A stretch of 64,000 nt of DNA from Butyrivibrio fibrisolvens (GTDB taxonomy: Bacteria > Bacillota > Clostridia > Lachnospirales > Lachnospiraceae). This document shows positions 51,215 to 60,722 of this stretch, piece by piece. The stretch covers positions 2,604,001 to 2,668,000 of the forward strand of contig NZ_CP146963.1 in the NCBI RefSeq assembly GCF_037113525.1. Reading direction: 5' to 3'. The notes under the pieces are model-generated. The model was not told the DNA's origin. It did not search any database and saw only the letters and a list, made by a program, of their open reading frames with translations. Within the stretch, counting starts at the first letter, position 1. Each line of letters begins with the position of its first letter. Both the position numbers and the translations under genes were made by a program.

Positions 51215-52687
51215 TTATTTGTTAGCTTCGTCGATATAAGCCTTCCATGTATCAGCAATTGCTTCTGTAAGAGCTGCAACGTCAGCGTTAGGTCCAATGC
51301 TCCATACAAGGTCCTGACCAAGATTAAGGTTAGGAATCATGTCGTGGTAAGCAACTGTACCATGCTCCTGCTCAGACATCATTGTGATTGTCTCATCGAT
51401 TGCTCTTTCATCAAATACGCCCTGACGAGCTGTTGAAAGGAATCCGTTGTAATCTTCGTAACCAGCAGGTGCTTCTGTGTAAAGGTTGTAAGCAAATGCA
51501 ATCTTCCAAGCTCTGTCTGCATCATAGCATCCAGGGATACAAGCTGGGTTGTTGCTCCATACGTTTATATAAGTGTCCATCTTAGGTCCCTTAGGGAACA
51601 TTACGAAACCAACTTCGTCTTCCATATCTGCAAGGAAGTTACCAGGTGTTCCAGCATACTCATCTTCTACCATGAATGCAGCGTGTCCCTGAACGAACTC
51701 TTCTTTGTAGTAATCCCACTCAGCGCCTTCAGGATCGTGGTTATCGAACTTGTTGTACATATCAACAGCCCACTCAAGAGCTTCCTGTGTCTCAGGAGAC
51801 TCAAGGTTGTATGTGTAGTAACCATCATCATCCTTACCAACGTAAGAACCGCCGTTTGAGAATACAGCTGCTGTTGTCATAACACCTTCGTTAAGTGTAA
51901 GACCGTAAACATCATCGATACCATCGTTATCTGTATCTCTCTGGCACTTAGCCATAAGTTCTTCGAACTTATCCCATGTCCATGTGCCATCTGCCTGCAT
52001 GTCATAGATGCTGTCAGGATCTATACCAGCATCCTGAAGGAGTCTCTTGTTGAAGTAAACACCTGTACGAGGCTCAGCGATACCAGCTGACATAGCATAG
52101 ATTGCATCACCCTTTGAATACTGCTCATGAATAAGGTTCTTTGTGAACTTATCCTGAGTGAAGTCAAGGCAATCAAGAGTAGAAAGGTCATACATAAGAC
52201 CTGTGCTCATAGCAGAAACGATAGCTGCATCACCTCTAACGATGAATACATAGTTAACATCGTCGCCACCTGTTGTAACATAGTCTACGAAATCCTGAGG
52301 TGTTGTTCCCCAGTCAGAGATTGCAACCTGCTTAATCTTGAAGTTGTATGTCTCCTGGATCCACTCACGATACTCGTCGAGAGACTCTTCGTAATCGTTT
52401 GAAGGCTCAGCTGGCTCTTCTGGTGACCACCAGTCACGAACTACGATTTCCATACCACCAAGGTCGATAGGGTTTCCATTCTCATCTGTGATGATCTGTG
52501 GACCCTCATCCTCAGCTGGTGCATCAGTTGCATCGTTAGATGCCTGTTCCTGTGTTCCTGTTGAATCTCCAGCAGGTGCCTGATCATTATTTCCAGCATC
52601 CCCAGAATTGTTACATGCAACAAGTCCTGCTGACATAGCTGTAATTGTTGCTACAGCAATTGCTTTGTTTGCTAACTGCTTTTTCAT
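51215..52687 (-). CDS. Extracellular sugar-binding lipoprotein of an ABC importer
   Basis: A 490-residue family 1 solute-binding protein. The signal MKKQLANKAIAVATITAMSAGLVAC ends in a lipobox-like GLVAC, then an Asn/Ala/Gln/Asp linker. Typical features are IVVRDWWSP near the start, YAMSAGIAEPRTGVYFNKRLLQDAGIDPDSIYD, TWTWDKFEELMAKCQRDTDNDGIDDVYGLT and the end WSIGPNADVAALTEAIADTWKAY. The DTDNDGIDD loop may bind calcium. It is the last gene of the right-hand cluster and the natural partner of the permeases at 53111-55016. GGAGG precedes ATG 52687. A gap of 423 bases with a hairpin separates it from the permeases, so it may be expressed at a higher level. Confidence 0.9.
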   Translation of the reverse strand: MKKQLANKAIAVATITAMSAGLVACNNSGDAGNNDQAPAGDSTGTQEQASNDATDAPAEDEGPQIITDENGNPIDLGGMEIVVRDWWSPEEPAEPSNDYEESLDEYREWIQETYNFKIKQVAISDWGTTPQDFVDYVTTGGDDVNYVFIVRGDAAIVSAMSTGLMYDLSTLDCLDFTQDKFTKNLIHEQYSKGDAIYAMSAGIAEPRTGVYFNKRLLQDAGIDPDSIYDMQADGTWTWDKFEELMAKCQRDTDNDGIDDVYGLTLNEGVMTTAAVFSNGGSYVGKDDDGYYTYNLESPETQEALEWAVDMYNKFDNHDPEGAEWDYYKEEFVQGHAAFMVEDEYAGTPGNFLADMEDEVGFVMFPKGPKMDTYINVWSNNPACIPGCYDADRAWKIAFAYNLYTEAPAGYEDYNGFLSTARQGVFDERAIDETITMMSEQEHGTVAYHDMIPNLNLGQDLVWSIGPNADVAALTEAIADTWKAYIDEANK

Positions 52688-53068
52688 ATTTTTCCTCCTT
52701 CATAAGAAAAAATTGTATTATCGATAACCACTGATAAGTGGGCATCTTCGCCTTCTCAATACAAACCTGACAGTCAACCCTAATATCAGACTTCAGGTCG
52801 AATTCAAATGTCTATTTAAGACTATTTTATTTAATTATCAAAATATGGAATTTATATAGAACTAGCATACTGACTTGTTCATTATAGATCTAATTACGAA
52901 TGAGCCAGAAACTAACCCCCTACTTATATTACCAAACATTTCGCACAAAAACCATGAACATATTGAACGATTCTTAGGTAATATTTTCGTCACTGTTACG
53001 ATTTAAAATTGTTTTTGTTATTAGTAGTTACCAAAAAGATCTTTTGATACTTACATAATTCTTTTTAT
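52688..53068. other. Gene-free interval before the solute-binding protein gene
   Basis: About 380 AT-rich bases with no open frame. The region should hold the promoter for the binding-protein gene; TATAAT on the minus strand at 52886-52881 is the best -10 match, but its -35 box is weak (TTCTGG). Confidence 0.4.
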
Positions 53069-53103
53069 GTTACTGAAACTATCATTACAATAGTTTCGGT
53101 AAC
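53069..53103 (-). terminator. Hairpin after the first permease pair
   Basis: GTTACTGAAACTAT (53069-53082) pairs with ATAGTTTCGGTAAC (53090-53103) with one mismatch, directly after the permease stop codon. The tail is A-rich rather than T-rich on the minus strand, so it may be an mRNA-stabilising or partial-termination hairpin. Confidence 0.6.
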
Positions 53104-53110
53104 AATAACA

Positions 53111-54112
53111 TTACATCTTGATACCTGTAGCACTGATACTCTCAACGAATGCTCTCTGTGCAAAGAGGTAAATAACGATAAGAGGTAAAATGATCATCAA
53201 TGTTCCAGTAGAAAGGATACAGTTTGAATAAGCAACTGATATAGTTGTCTTAATGCCTGAAATTCTCTGGATATATGCACCAAGTGAATCAACGATTCTT
53301 GCAAGTGATGTACTTACAAGTGGTGTTGAACCAAGGAACATCTTGGAATAAAATCCGTCTGTCCACTGCCATACAAATGCAAACAGGAAACAGGATGAAA
53401 GGATCGGTTTACTCTGTGGAAGCATGATTCTTAAAAATGTTCTGAGCATTCCGCATCCATCAACGTATGCTGCTTCTTCCATATCTTCAGGTATGTTTCT
53501 AAAGAACTGTCTGATCATATAGATATAAAGACCATTCTTAAGTCCCATACAGGTTGCACTCATCAGATAGTAAGGAAGCTTTGAACCACGAAGGTTGATT
53601 GCCTCTCCTGTGATCAGTTTAATGATTCCCAGGATATCAAAGAATCTGAAGTGCAGATAAAGTGAGCTGACAATTGTCTGTGGTGGGATAAGGATTACAA
53701 GTATTACACAAGCGAACCACAATTTCTTAAGCGGGAACTTGAATCTTGCAAAACCATATCCTACAAGTGTACATACAGCAATCTGTAAGACAGCTATCGT
53801 AAGTGATATTATGATCGAATTCATAAGTGCCTTAGGATAGGACATTACGTCTGATGCCATCTTGTAATTGGCTGTTGTAAAATGCTCAGGAATATTAGTA
53901 ACGATCGGGTTGAACAGATCCTGCTCTGTCATAAAGCTTACAGATATCTTGTTCAGGATTGGCTGAAGAATGAGGAAGCACATTCCGAACAAAAGAATGA
54001 ATCTGCATACACTTACAACTATTTCGATGACTTTTTTTCTGAGAAGATAGCCACCGGAGAGTCTGTTTCTCTCCCAGAAGCTTGCCTTTCCGACATTCTT
54101 TGCATTAGTCAT
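53111..54112 (-). CDS. Carbohydrate ABC permease (MalG/LacG-type)
   Basis: Membrane permease of 333 residues with six helices. The ATPase-contact loop is FRNIPEDMEEAAYVDGCGMLRTFLRIMLPQSKPIL, the EAA motif of MalG-type subunits. The product starts MTNAKNVGKASFWERNRLSGGYLLRKK, a basic cytoplasmic extension. AGGAGG lies nine bases before ATG 54112, which overlaps the stop of the preceding permease gene by eight bases, so the two are coupled and form one channel. The sugar is unknown. No ATPase gene is in the cluster, so a shared MsmK-like ATPase is expected to power it. Confidence 0.9.
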   Translation of the reverse strand: MTNAKNVGKASFWERNRLSGGYLLRKKVIEIVVSVCRFILLFGMCFLILQPILNKISVSFMTEQDLFNPIVTNIPEHFTTANYKMASDVMSYPKALMNSIIISLTIAVLQIAVCTLVGYGFARFKFPLKKLWFACVILVILIPPQTIVSSLYLHFRFFDILGIIKLITGEAINLRGSKLPYYLMSATCMGLKNGLYIYMIRQFFRNIPEDMEEAAYVDGCGMLRTFLRIMLPQSKPILSSCFLFAFVWQWTDGFYSKMFLGSTPLVSTSLARIVDSLGAYIQRISGIKTTISVAYSNCILSTGTLMIILPLIVIYLFAQRAFVESISATGIKM

Positions 54113-55016
54113 AGTAGTAAACCTCCTTAGAGATCAGGAATGATGAGATTCCTATAAATGCAAGGATAACAAGGAAGTATACCCAAGACATCGCTGAAGC
54201 TCTACCATATTGCATCTGATCGATCATTACAGACTGGATTTTCTCAATTACCTTGTTATCAGATCTCATACAGAAATCAACTACTGTGTAAATCCAGTTA
54301 ACAAGAAACATTGAGCTTATCATAGGGAAAGTGATCTTCCAAAGACTTTCCCACTTTGTACATCCTTCGATATCAGCCGCTTCATACATACTGCTTGAAA
54401 TTGTCTGAAGTCCTGAAAGGAAGATGATAATCTGAATACCTGATGCTATAGCAACATCATAAATATTATCAATAACTTCGAATACTTTCTCAAAAGCTTT
54501 AACACCAACACCGGCTGTTCTAAGAATATTCTCAAGTGCTGCTGTGATACTAACACCGCTTGTTGTCTCTTCGATCTGTGCAGCAAGTGTAGCCATAAGC
54601 TGGTTATTGGTCTCAAGTCCAAGGATTACACCTGATGAAAGAATAACCGGAAGGAAGAAAACTGCACGTACAAGAGCTCTTCCCTTGAACTTCTGATTAA
54701 GTATAAGTGCTACGAAAAATGAAAATACTATAATCGCCAGTGAATAGACAACCATTCTTCCAAGTTCTTCTACAAGAAGTCTTGTATATTCAGGATCAAC
54801 CCTGAATGCATACTTTAAGTTTTCAATTCCGTTAAAGGCAAGTGAAAAGTTACCGGATCCAAGACTAACTTCTGAAAAACTCATACGAAGTGACTGAAAC
54901 AGTGGCTTAACCATAAAGGCAAGGAATCCAATAATAAATGGCGATATAAACAAATATCCGGCAATGGCTTTTCTCTTTTGAAGACCTGCCAGTTTACTCT
55001 TTTGCTTCTTCATCAT
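54105..55016 (-). CDS. Carbohydrate ABC permease (MalF/LacF-type)
   Basis: Membrane permease of 303 residues, six predicted helices, beginning with a basic N terminus (MMKKQKSKLAGLQKRKAIAGYLFISPFIIGF) typical of MalF-type subunits in Firmicutes. The EAA loop reads SSSMYEAADIEGCTKWESLWKITFPMISSM. There is a short insertion of about 20 residues (QLMATLAAQIEETTSGVSITAALENILRTAG) in the periplasmic-side loop after helix three. AGGA precedes the tandem ATG codons at 55016. It follows the DUF5696 gene by 14 bases and overlaps the second permease gene by eight bases. Confidence 0.9.
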   Translation of the reverse strand: MMKKQKSKLAGLQKRKAIAGYLFISPFIIGFLAFMVKPLFQSLRMSFSEVSLGSGNFSLAFNGIENLKYAFRVDPEYTRLLVEELGRMVVYSLAIIVFSFFVALILNQKFKGRALVRAVFFLPVILSSGVILGLETNNQLMATLAAQIEETTSGVSITAALENILRTAGVGVKAFEKVFEVIDNIYDVAIASGIQIIIFLSGLQTISSSMYEAADIEGCTKWESLWKITFPMISSMFLVNWIYTVVDFCMRSDNKVIEKIQSVMIDQMQYGRASAMSWVYFLVILAFIGISSFLISKEVYYYD

Positions 55017-55030
55017 TAAATCCTTTCCGC

Positions 55031-57625
55031 TTATGATCTTACTACCAGATAATCTCTGGCAGGAATTGTCTGACCATCTGCTGTTGCATCTTCGAAATCA
55101 TAGTTGACATATACTTTAGTACCATCAGCATAAGTTGTTACAGAAAGTGTGCCTGTAATATTCTGATGATCTACCATTTCCTGATTAAATACATGTCCAA
55201 GTTCATTGTTATATCTTGTGTAGTACTCTACCATTCTGTCGCGCCATGCATCGTAATCAGATCCATAGTACTCAGTGTATAATGTCTTCTGCAGTGCAAA
55301 TGAAGACTCTTTCATAACAGTAAAGGAAAGACCTGCACCATATTCTGCACTGTATAAAAGCTGCTGTACGTCATCACCGCAGATGTTGAGCGGATATCCT
55401 GTATAATCTACATAACCGTGTATAGCAAGCTGGTAGAAAGGAATACACTCATCAAGGATTGTGTAATCATTACCACGAAGGTCCATATTTGTAACCATGT
55501 TTGCATAAGGAACTGCGTAGTCGTTACCCATATTTACCATCATTTTCTGACCATTATCATTTATTGTCTGGAATCTTGCTACCTGAAGCTTAAGTACTGC
55601 CTCTCTGGAGTAAGGCTTCTTAATATAATAATCAGCTGCAAGATCTTTACCATCATCTTCAAATGAAATGCCTGCGCCATAGCCTGCTGCTGCATTTGCA
55701 AGATTATCTGCCATCTGTCCTGCAAGCTCAGTGTGAAGAAGGTAATATGACTTTGCTCCTTCTCTCTGAGCATATGTTACTGCACTGTACTGATAAAGCT
55801 CTGCTCTTTCTTTGTTGATGAACTTTGCTGCATCTCTGTATGAGAAGAATCCATCAAGGATAGTTGAATTGTATTCGTACTGTGTTACACCGTTTAAGTA
55901 AAGGTTGATACCCTGTGCTGTAGCATAATCACTTAAGGCTGTAAGATCCTTTTTACCACCAAGTCCGCCTACAAGGTCAACATCTTTGAGAAGCTTCTGG
56001 CTTACACCGCCGTTGCACCAACCGGACATCTTGACCGACATATTGTTAAAGCCCTGTGAATTAAGGTCTTCCAGAATTCCCTGTGCTTCAGCATATGTTG
56101 TAAGAGGAAGAGGTCTTGATACAGGAACACCAACGATCTGTTTAACCTTATCAACTGCTCCAAGTATCTCTACTTCTACAGGAGCTTCTGTATCTGTGTT
56201 AAGAGTCATATAATCTCCATACTTGTTCTGGAGATATGAACCATAACCCTTAGCCATATCTACGTAGCTGCCTGAATCCACGAATTTGTATCTCTGTGTG
56301 AGATTCTCATCGGGAAGTTCTTCAACATATTTATAAATTTCAGAATTAGCGATATCTGCTACTTCATACTGCTCTCTCTGGCAGATACTGTATACAGCAT
56401 TTACAAAATTATAACTGTTATTCTTGCCTGAGATATCAGCCTGAACAGATGCATATGACTTACCGTCTTCAAGTACACAGATGAATGAATCATCTCCCTG
56501 TGAAACACCGAATACACCAAATGATGCTCTTGTGTTATGAACGAGGGCTTTACGTGAAAGGCACATGTCCCAACCGTAAACATTTGCATAATAACTGTTC
56601 TGAGTAGTCTTACCATTATTGAAGTTGATGATCGCTCCGCCACCTTCAGGAACCATCATGAATCCCTGATCATCTTTACTACCTGCTCCGAAGAAAGGAA
56701 GTACTGTGATGGTATAGATCGGATAATCTGACTTGTACTCAAGTTCCTTAAGTGGAACTTCAACGACAAGCTCATCACCTTCAAGTCTGTAGATAACATT
56801 TATATTGAAGATAGGACTATCGGATACTGTCTCAGAAAGATCAAGTTCCTTATCAGCAAGATACTGTTCATATGTATATCCTGCTTCTTCAAAATAATTC
56901 TGAAGTGTCTTTTTAACATTATCCTTTGTAGAAGTACGAAGAACGTATATTACGTTAGTCTCTATGATCGGATAGTTAGCAAGAAGTTCATCTTTGTTAT
57001 CTTTTTTACCAAGATTGTTGATATCATACTTTTTGTAATACTCACCAACGATGTTGAGACCTTCTTTGGACATTGCGCTTGTCCATTTCTCATAATCTTC
57101 TTCTGTACATACAGGAGGTATTACAAACTCTTTCTGAACTTTACCAAGTGAATATTTAACTTCGATCTGATCATCCCCTGGTATTACTTCATATATCTTA
57201 TTCTTTACAGAATAGTTATATGAATCGTATGTAGTCTCAAGACCTGCTTCTGTGTTATATGACATAACAAGTGTTGACTGAAGCTTTGCCTTCTCCTCAG
57301 GAAGTGCGATGGTATCATCTTCACTTCCGTCCGGAACTGACTTCCAAACTTTTCCGCTTGATTTAACAAGCAGTTCGAACTGTGTGGTCTCAGGATCCAT
57401 AGTAAGCTTTAATGAATCATTTTCGATCACTACAGGTCCTTCGATTTCCGTATAAGCATTCGGTTCGATAATCTCAGGTGGGACTTCCGCATTCTGAAAA
57501 GTAACAACCGCAAATACAATAGCTCCGATTATAGCCAGGAATATCACAGGAGCGATCATACTCTTGAGAGTTTCTTTTATTGCATTTCGTCTCTCGACCT
57601 GTCTTTCTGTCAATTCTTTTTTCAT
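55031..57625 (-). CDS. Membrane-anchored DUF5696 protein
   Basis: An 864-residue protein with one N-terminal transmembrane helix (MIAPVIFLAIIGAIVFAVVTF, about residues 25-48) and a large extracellular part. It begins with a beta-rich region (SLKLTMDPETTQFELLVKSSGKVW), then several beta-sandwich-like stretches, and a probable TIM-barrel region from about residue 480 (LPLTTYAEAQGILEDLNSQGFNNMSVKMSGW, GISFEDDGKDLAADYY, NMGNDYAVPYANMV). I assign it to DUF5696, a family found beside sugar ABC transporters. Its barrel resembles glycoside hydrolases of clan D, but I cannot name a proven activity. The ATG at 57625 has GGGAG five bases upstream; ATG 57637 lacks a site. It lies between the Yip1 gene and the first permease pair, all closely spaced. 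Confidence 0.8.
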   Translation of the reverse strand: MKKELTERQVERRNAIKETLKSMIAPVIFLAIIGAIVFAVVTFQNAEVPPEIIEPNAYTEIEGPVVIENDSLKLTMDPETTQFELLVKSSGKVWKSVPDGSEDDTIALPEEKAKLQSTLVMSYNTEAGLETTYDSYNYSVKNKIYEVIPGDDQIEVKYSLGKVQKEFVIPPVCTEEDYEKWTSAMSKEGLNIVGEYYKKYDINNLGKKDNKDELLANYPIIETNVIYVLRTSTKDNVKKTLQNYFEEAGYTYEQYLADKELDLSETVSDSPIFNINVIYRLEGDELVVEVPLKELEYKSDYPIYTITVLPFFGAGSKDDQGFMMVPEGGGAIINFNNGKTTQNSYYANVYGWDMCLSRKALVHNTRASFGVFGVSQGDDSFICVLEDGKSYASVQADISGKNNSYNFVNAVYSICQREQYEVADIANSEIYKYVEELPDENLTQRYKFVDSGSYVDMAKGYGSYLQNKYGDYMTLNTDTEAPVEVEILGAVDKVKQIVGVPVSRPLPLTTYAEAQGILEDLNSQGFNNMSVKMSGWCNGGVSQKLLKDVDLVGGLGGKKDLTALSDYATAQGINLYLNGVTQYEYNSTILDGFFSYRDAAKFINKERAELYQYSAVTYAQREGAKSYYLLHTELAGQMADNLANAAAGYGAGISFEDDGKDLAADYYIKKPYSREAVLKLQVARFQTINDNGQKMMVNMGNDYAVPYANMVTNMDLRGNDYTILDECIPFYQLAIHGYVDYTGYPLNICGDDVQQLLYSAEYGAGLSFTVMKESSFALQKTLYTEYYGSDYDAWRDRMVEYYTRYNNELGHVFNQEMVDHQNITGTLSVTTYADGTKVYVNYDFEDATADGQTIPARDYLVVRS

Positions 57626-57636
57626 ATAAGCTCCCA

Positions 57637-58293
57637 TTACAACCTAAATAGAAATTCTTTACCTAAAGAGATAAAGTAAGCTACACCCTGTGAAATCATA
57701 CTGAAGAATATCATTAAGATAAAGATCATTACCAGCATTGCGAAAAGTGAGAATACTGTAAATAATATGTTTTTACCAAATGAAAATTCATGTATCTGTC
57801 CCATGGCTGTTACTATAAGTATTGCAGCATATACAAGAGAGATTCCACTAAGTACTGTATAGAACTCACGTTCATCTACAGTTACATAATTACTGAATAT
57901 CATGAGTGGAAGCTGAATAAGCGGATATGGTGTAAGTCCATAGCATGTTGCCATATAAACCTGACCAAGTCTTCCCTTACCATCAAAGAGAGTGGTAAGT
58001 CCCCAGTTTCCTACAACCCACAATGCAAGCGGGAAAAGAATACTTGCAATATATAAGAAAATATTTAAATCTTCCCAGTAAACCTGTAAAAATATAAAAC
58101 TTGTAAAGCGAAGCTTCAGAATACGGATCAAAACTGTAAGAAACAGTATCGTATTCGCTGCAGCCATAGTTCCTCGTTTTTCATGAGTAAGATCCCAGAA
58201 ACCATCGAGAGGATGTGACATGCAGTACAAGGCAAACTTTAACGAATCCAGGTATTTATTCCTTTTTTCCTTTTGTAATACAACTTGAAGCAT
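57637..58293 (-). CDS. Yip1-family membrane protein
   Basis: A 218-residue membrane protein with five hydrophobic helices and a conserved Yip1 pattern: MSHPLDGFWDLTHEKRG at the start, LWVVGNWGLTTLFDGKGRLGQVYMATCYGLTPYPLI in the middle. Yip1-like proteins of bacteria have no settled role; here it is found in a sugar transporter cluster and may help assembly or act as a channel subunit. The stop codon overlaps the start region of the DUF5696 gene, and the start follows the NHL/TPR gene stop by one base, so translation is coupled. Confidence 0.82.
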   Translation of the reverse strand: MLQVVLQKEKRNKYLDSLKFALYCMSHPLDGFWDLTHEKRGTMAAANTILFLTVLIRILKLRFTSFIFLQVYWEDLNIFLYIASILFPLALWVVGNWGLTTLFDGKGRLGQVYMATCYGLTPYPLIQLPLMIFSNYVTVDEREFYTVLSGISLVYAAILIVTAMGQIHEFSFGKNILFTVFSLFAMLVMIFILMIFFSMISQGVAYFISLGKEFLFRL

Positions 58294-58294
58294 A

Positions 58295-59812
58295 TCATCC
58301 TCCGTTACGTTTCAATTCATCTAATTCAGCCTTTTCTATTTCCCACTTGATCTTCTTATATCTTTCAATACCAAGCGGAATGAGGAATATAGCCAGTATA
58401 ACGATTACTATCTGTACAATATGGTCTTCTACCCACTGTTTTCTGTACTGTTTATAGGCTTTGGAGTAGTTTTCATCATCATACTTAAGTTCAAAGTATT
58501 CCATAGCACCCTTGTAATCTTTCTGACGAAGAAGTGCTCTACCAATTCCTATGTAAGCAAGATCATAGTTACCATCAAGAGCCATAACCTGACGCCAGGA
58601 CTGCTCTGATTCTTCATAGAAACCTTTATCAAACTGGTCTATTGCTTCGTAGATCTGCTGACCAAATTCTGTTGGTGTGAAAAGTGTAATAGCACAATCA
58701 AGTTCATCGAGTACGAATAAGTCGTAATCCATATGATCGATGGCTACAGGTCTTCTGAAGTAACCATCCATGTTACCATTACCACCAAAAGCGATTACCA
58801 TATTGCCCTGATCGTCATAAGCAAAGAGTCTTCCTCTGTTCTTATCAAGACATACATAGATGTCATTATCAAAGCAGGTAACATCTGTAAAATAGGAAGC
58901 GCCTTCATATCCGCCGCCGTTACCCATATACAGATCACCAATGATAGGCCATTCACCGTTTCTTACGAGAATATCACTACCCATAAGATTCAGCTTTCTT
59001 ACTACATCAACGCTACCGTTCTTGATATCCTGTGAATCACCTGAGCCGGTAACTGCATATATGAATCCTTCATGATCCATATAGAGGTTGTCATACTGTG
59101 TTGGAACAAAGTTCTGCATGAGAGCTCTCTGCTCCTGTGTTGCGAACTTTTTCCAGATATAATCTGTCCAGTCATAGGTAACCGGTGTAGCACCTACGAA
59201 ACCAGCGAATGTTCCATCATCTTCATACTTAACAAGACCTTTGTTGATACCGGATGCTACGCAGTAAACACGTTCTGCAGAATCGATTGAAAGCTTTGTT
59301 GGCTGGAATACAAGAGCCGGATCAAGAGTTTTATCATTAGGCTTTGTAAACTCCATAATGTAGTTAAGATCTTTATCAAGCTTTAGGATTCTTGCATTTC
59401 CTGTATCTGCAATGAAGATATTTCCTTCATCTGAGATCTGAATATCAGAGGGAGATACAAAAGTATTGTTATCTGCACCTTTGAATGAATCAATGATCCT
59501 TTCAACCTCAAGTGTCTGAGGTGTAGGTCTGTTAATCTCAATTATTCTGTTATTACCTGTATCACAGATGTAGATCTTCTGTCCTACAACTGTAAGGCCC
59601 TGTGGAGATTTAAGCATTACATCAAGACCAAGTTCTGATGATGTAAATACCTTACTGCAGGTATATGCATTAGGTGCATCCTGTACATCTCCCCAGTAAT
59701 CATAAATATATGAGTAACTTCTTTCGGCCGCAGAAGTGGACAGCGGAGCAAGAACTGCTACCGCTACCGCACATGCGCCGGCAAGGATTCTCTTTATTGT
59801 CGCTTTTTTCAT
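58295..59812 (-). CDS. Exported NHL/beta-propeller protein with TPR and C-terminal anchor
   Basis: A 505-residue protein with an N-terminal signal peptide (MKKATIKRILAGACAVAVAVLAPLSTSAAE), a beta-propeller made of NHL repeats (SPQGLTVVGQKIYICDTGNNRIIEI, SPSDIQISDEGNIFIADTGNARILKL and later copies), a TPR segment near 390-440 (YDLAYIGIGRALLRQKDYKGAMEYFELKYDDENYSKAY) and a C-terminal membrane helix (HIVQIVIVILAIFLIPLGI) with a basic charged tail inside the cell. This layout suggests a scaffold on the outer face of the membrane. No enzymatic motif is seen. It follows the second permease pair and precedes the Yip1 and DUF5696 genes. Function unknown. Confidence 0.85.
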   Translation of the reverse strand: MKKATIKRILAGACAVAVAVLAPLSTSAAERSYSYIYDYWGDVQDAPNAYTCSKVFTSSELGLDVMLKSPQGLTVVGQKIYICDTGNNRIIEINRPTPQTLEVERIIDSFKGADNNTFVSPSDIQISDEGNIFIADTGNARILKLDKDLNYIMEFTKPNDKTLDPALVFQPTKLSIDSAERVYCVASGINKGLVKYEDDGTFAGFVGATPVTYDWTDYIWKKFATQEQRALMQNFVPTQYDNLYMDHEGFIYAVTGSGDSQDIKNGSVDVVRKLNLMGSDILVRNGEWPIIGDLYMGNGGGYEGASYFTDVTCFDNDIYVCLDKNRGRLFAYDDQGNMVIAFGGNGNMDGYFRRPVAIDHMDYDLFVLDELDCAITLFTPTEFGQQIYEAIDQFDKGFYEESEQSWRQVMALDGNYDLAYIGIGRALLRQKDYKGAMEYFELKYDDENYSKAYKQYRKQWVEDHIVQIVIVILAIFLIPLGIERYKKIKWEIEKAELDELKRNGG

Positions 59813-59821
59813 GTCCCCTCC

Positions 59822-60721
59822 TTAATCCTTCAAACCAGAACTAGCCATTGTTTCAAGAATCTGGCTTTCTGAAAGAACGAATATAACGATAGGTACAATC
59901 ATTACAACAACGAGAACCGCTGCACCCTGACCTGTTCTTGCAATACCACCGGCCTGAATCTGCTGAAGTGCATAAACAAGTGTCTTACGCTCTTCTGAGT
60001 AGATATATGTTGATGCTCTGTTATTCCAAAGTCCCTGTACTGAGAAGATGATAAGAGTCATCCATGCAGGCTTAACGTTAGGCATTACAATTGTCCAGAA
60101 TACTCTCCACTCATTAGCTCCATCGATCTTGGCAGCTTCAATAAGTGAAGTTGGAAGACCTTCCATAAACTGCTTCATAAGGAAGAGTCCCATAGGTGAT
60201 GCGAACGCAGGAATTATGATTGCCCAATATGTATCAATCCATCCGAGCCTGTTCAATATCAGGTAGTTAGGAATCTGTGTAACATAACCTGTGAACATCA
60301 TCGCAACTGTTATAACTTTAAAGAATGTCTGTCCACCTGGGAAATCATACTTGGCAAGTACAAACGCTGCCATAGATGCTATGATCAGGTGTCCAAAGGT
60401 ACCTGCAAATGTAATCCATACAGTATTAAACAGGTATCTTGAAAATGTAACCCAGCTCTTACCCATTGTTACGAACAGATCCGAGAAGTTATCAAATGTC
60501 GGATTCTGTGGGAATATACGCGGCGGGAACTTGAAAAGTTCATCAAGAGGCTTAAGAGCACTGCTGACCGCATATATAATAGGGAAAGCCATTACTATTG
60601 CTACAAATAATAAGAACAGATATAAGAGTATGTCGCCGATAATTGAACGGTTAGGCTTCCTTCTTTTCACTAACGGCTTACGATATTCTTTTTCTTTTAC
60701 GACTTTTTCCTTTTTCTTCAT
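59822..60721 (-). CDS. Carbohydrate ABC permease (MalG/LacG-type), second system
   Basis: Membrane permease of 299 residues with a strongly basic N terminus (MKKKEKVVKEKEYRKPLVKRRKPNRS) and six helices. The EAA loop is FMEGLPTSLIEAAKIDGANEWRVFWTIVMPNVKPAW. ATG 60721 is used; a TTG four codons earlier overlaps the previous gene and has a poor site. The gene starts one base after the stop codon of the MalF-type permease and ends nine bases before the NHL/TPR gene. It belongs to the second ABC system of the cluster, with the permease at 60723 and the large binding protein at 61673. Confidence 0.9.
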   Translation of the reverse strand: MKKKEKVVKEKEYRKPLVKRRKPNRSIIGDILLYLFLLFVAIVMAFPIIYAVSSALKPLDELFKFPPRIFPQNPTFDNFSDLFVTMGKSWVTFSRYLFNTVWITFAGTFGHLIIASMAAFVLAKYDFPGGQTFFKVITVAMMFTGYVTQIPNYLILNRLGWIDTYWAIIIPAFASPMGLFLMKQFMEGLPTSLIEAAKIDGANEWRVFWTIVMPNVKPAWMTLIIFSVQGLWNNRASTYIYSEERKTLVYALQQIQAGGIARTGQGAAVLVVVMIVPIVIFVLSESQILETMASSGLKD

Positions 60722-60722
60722 T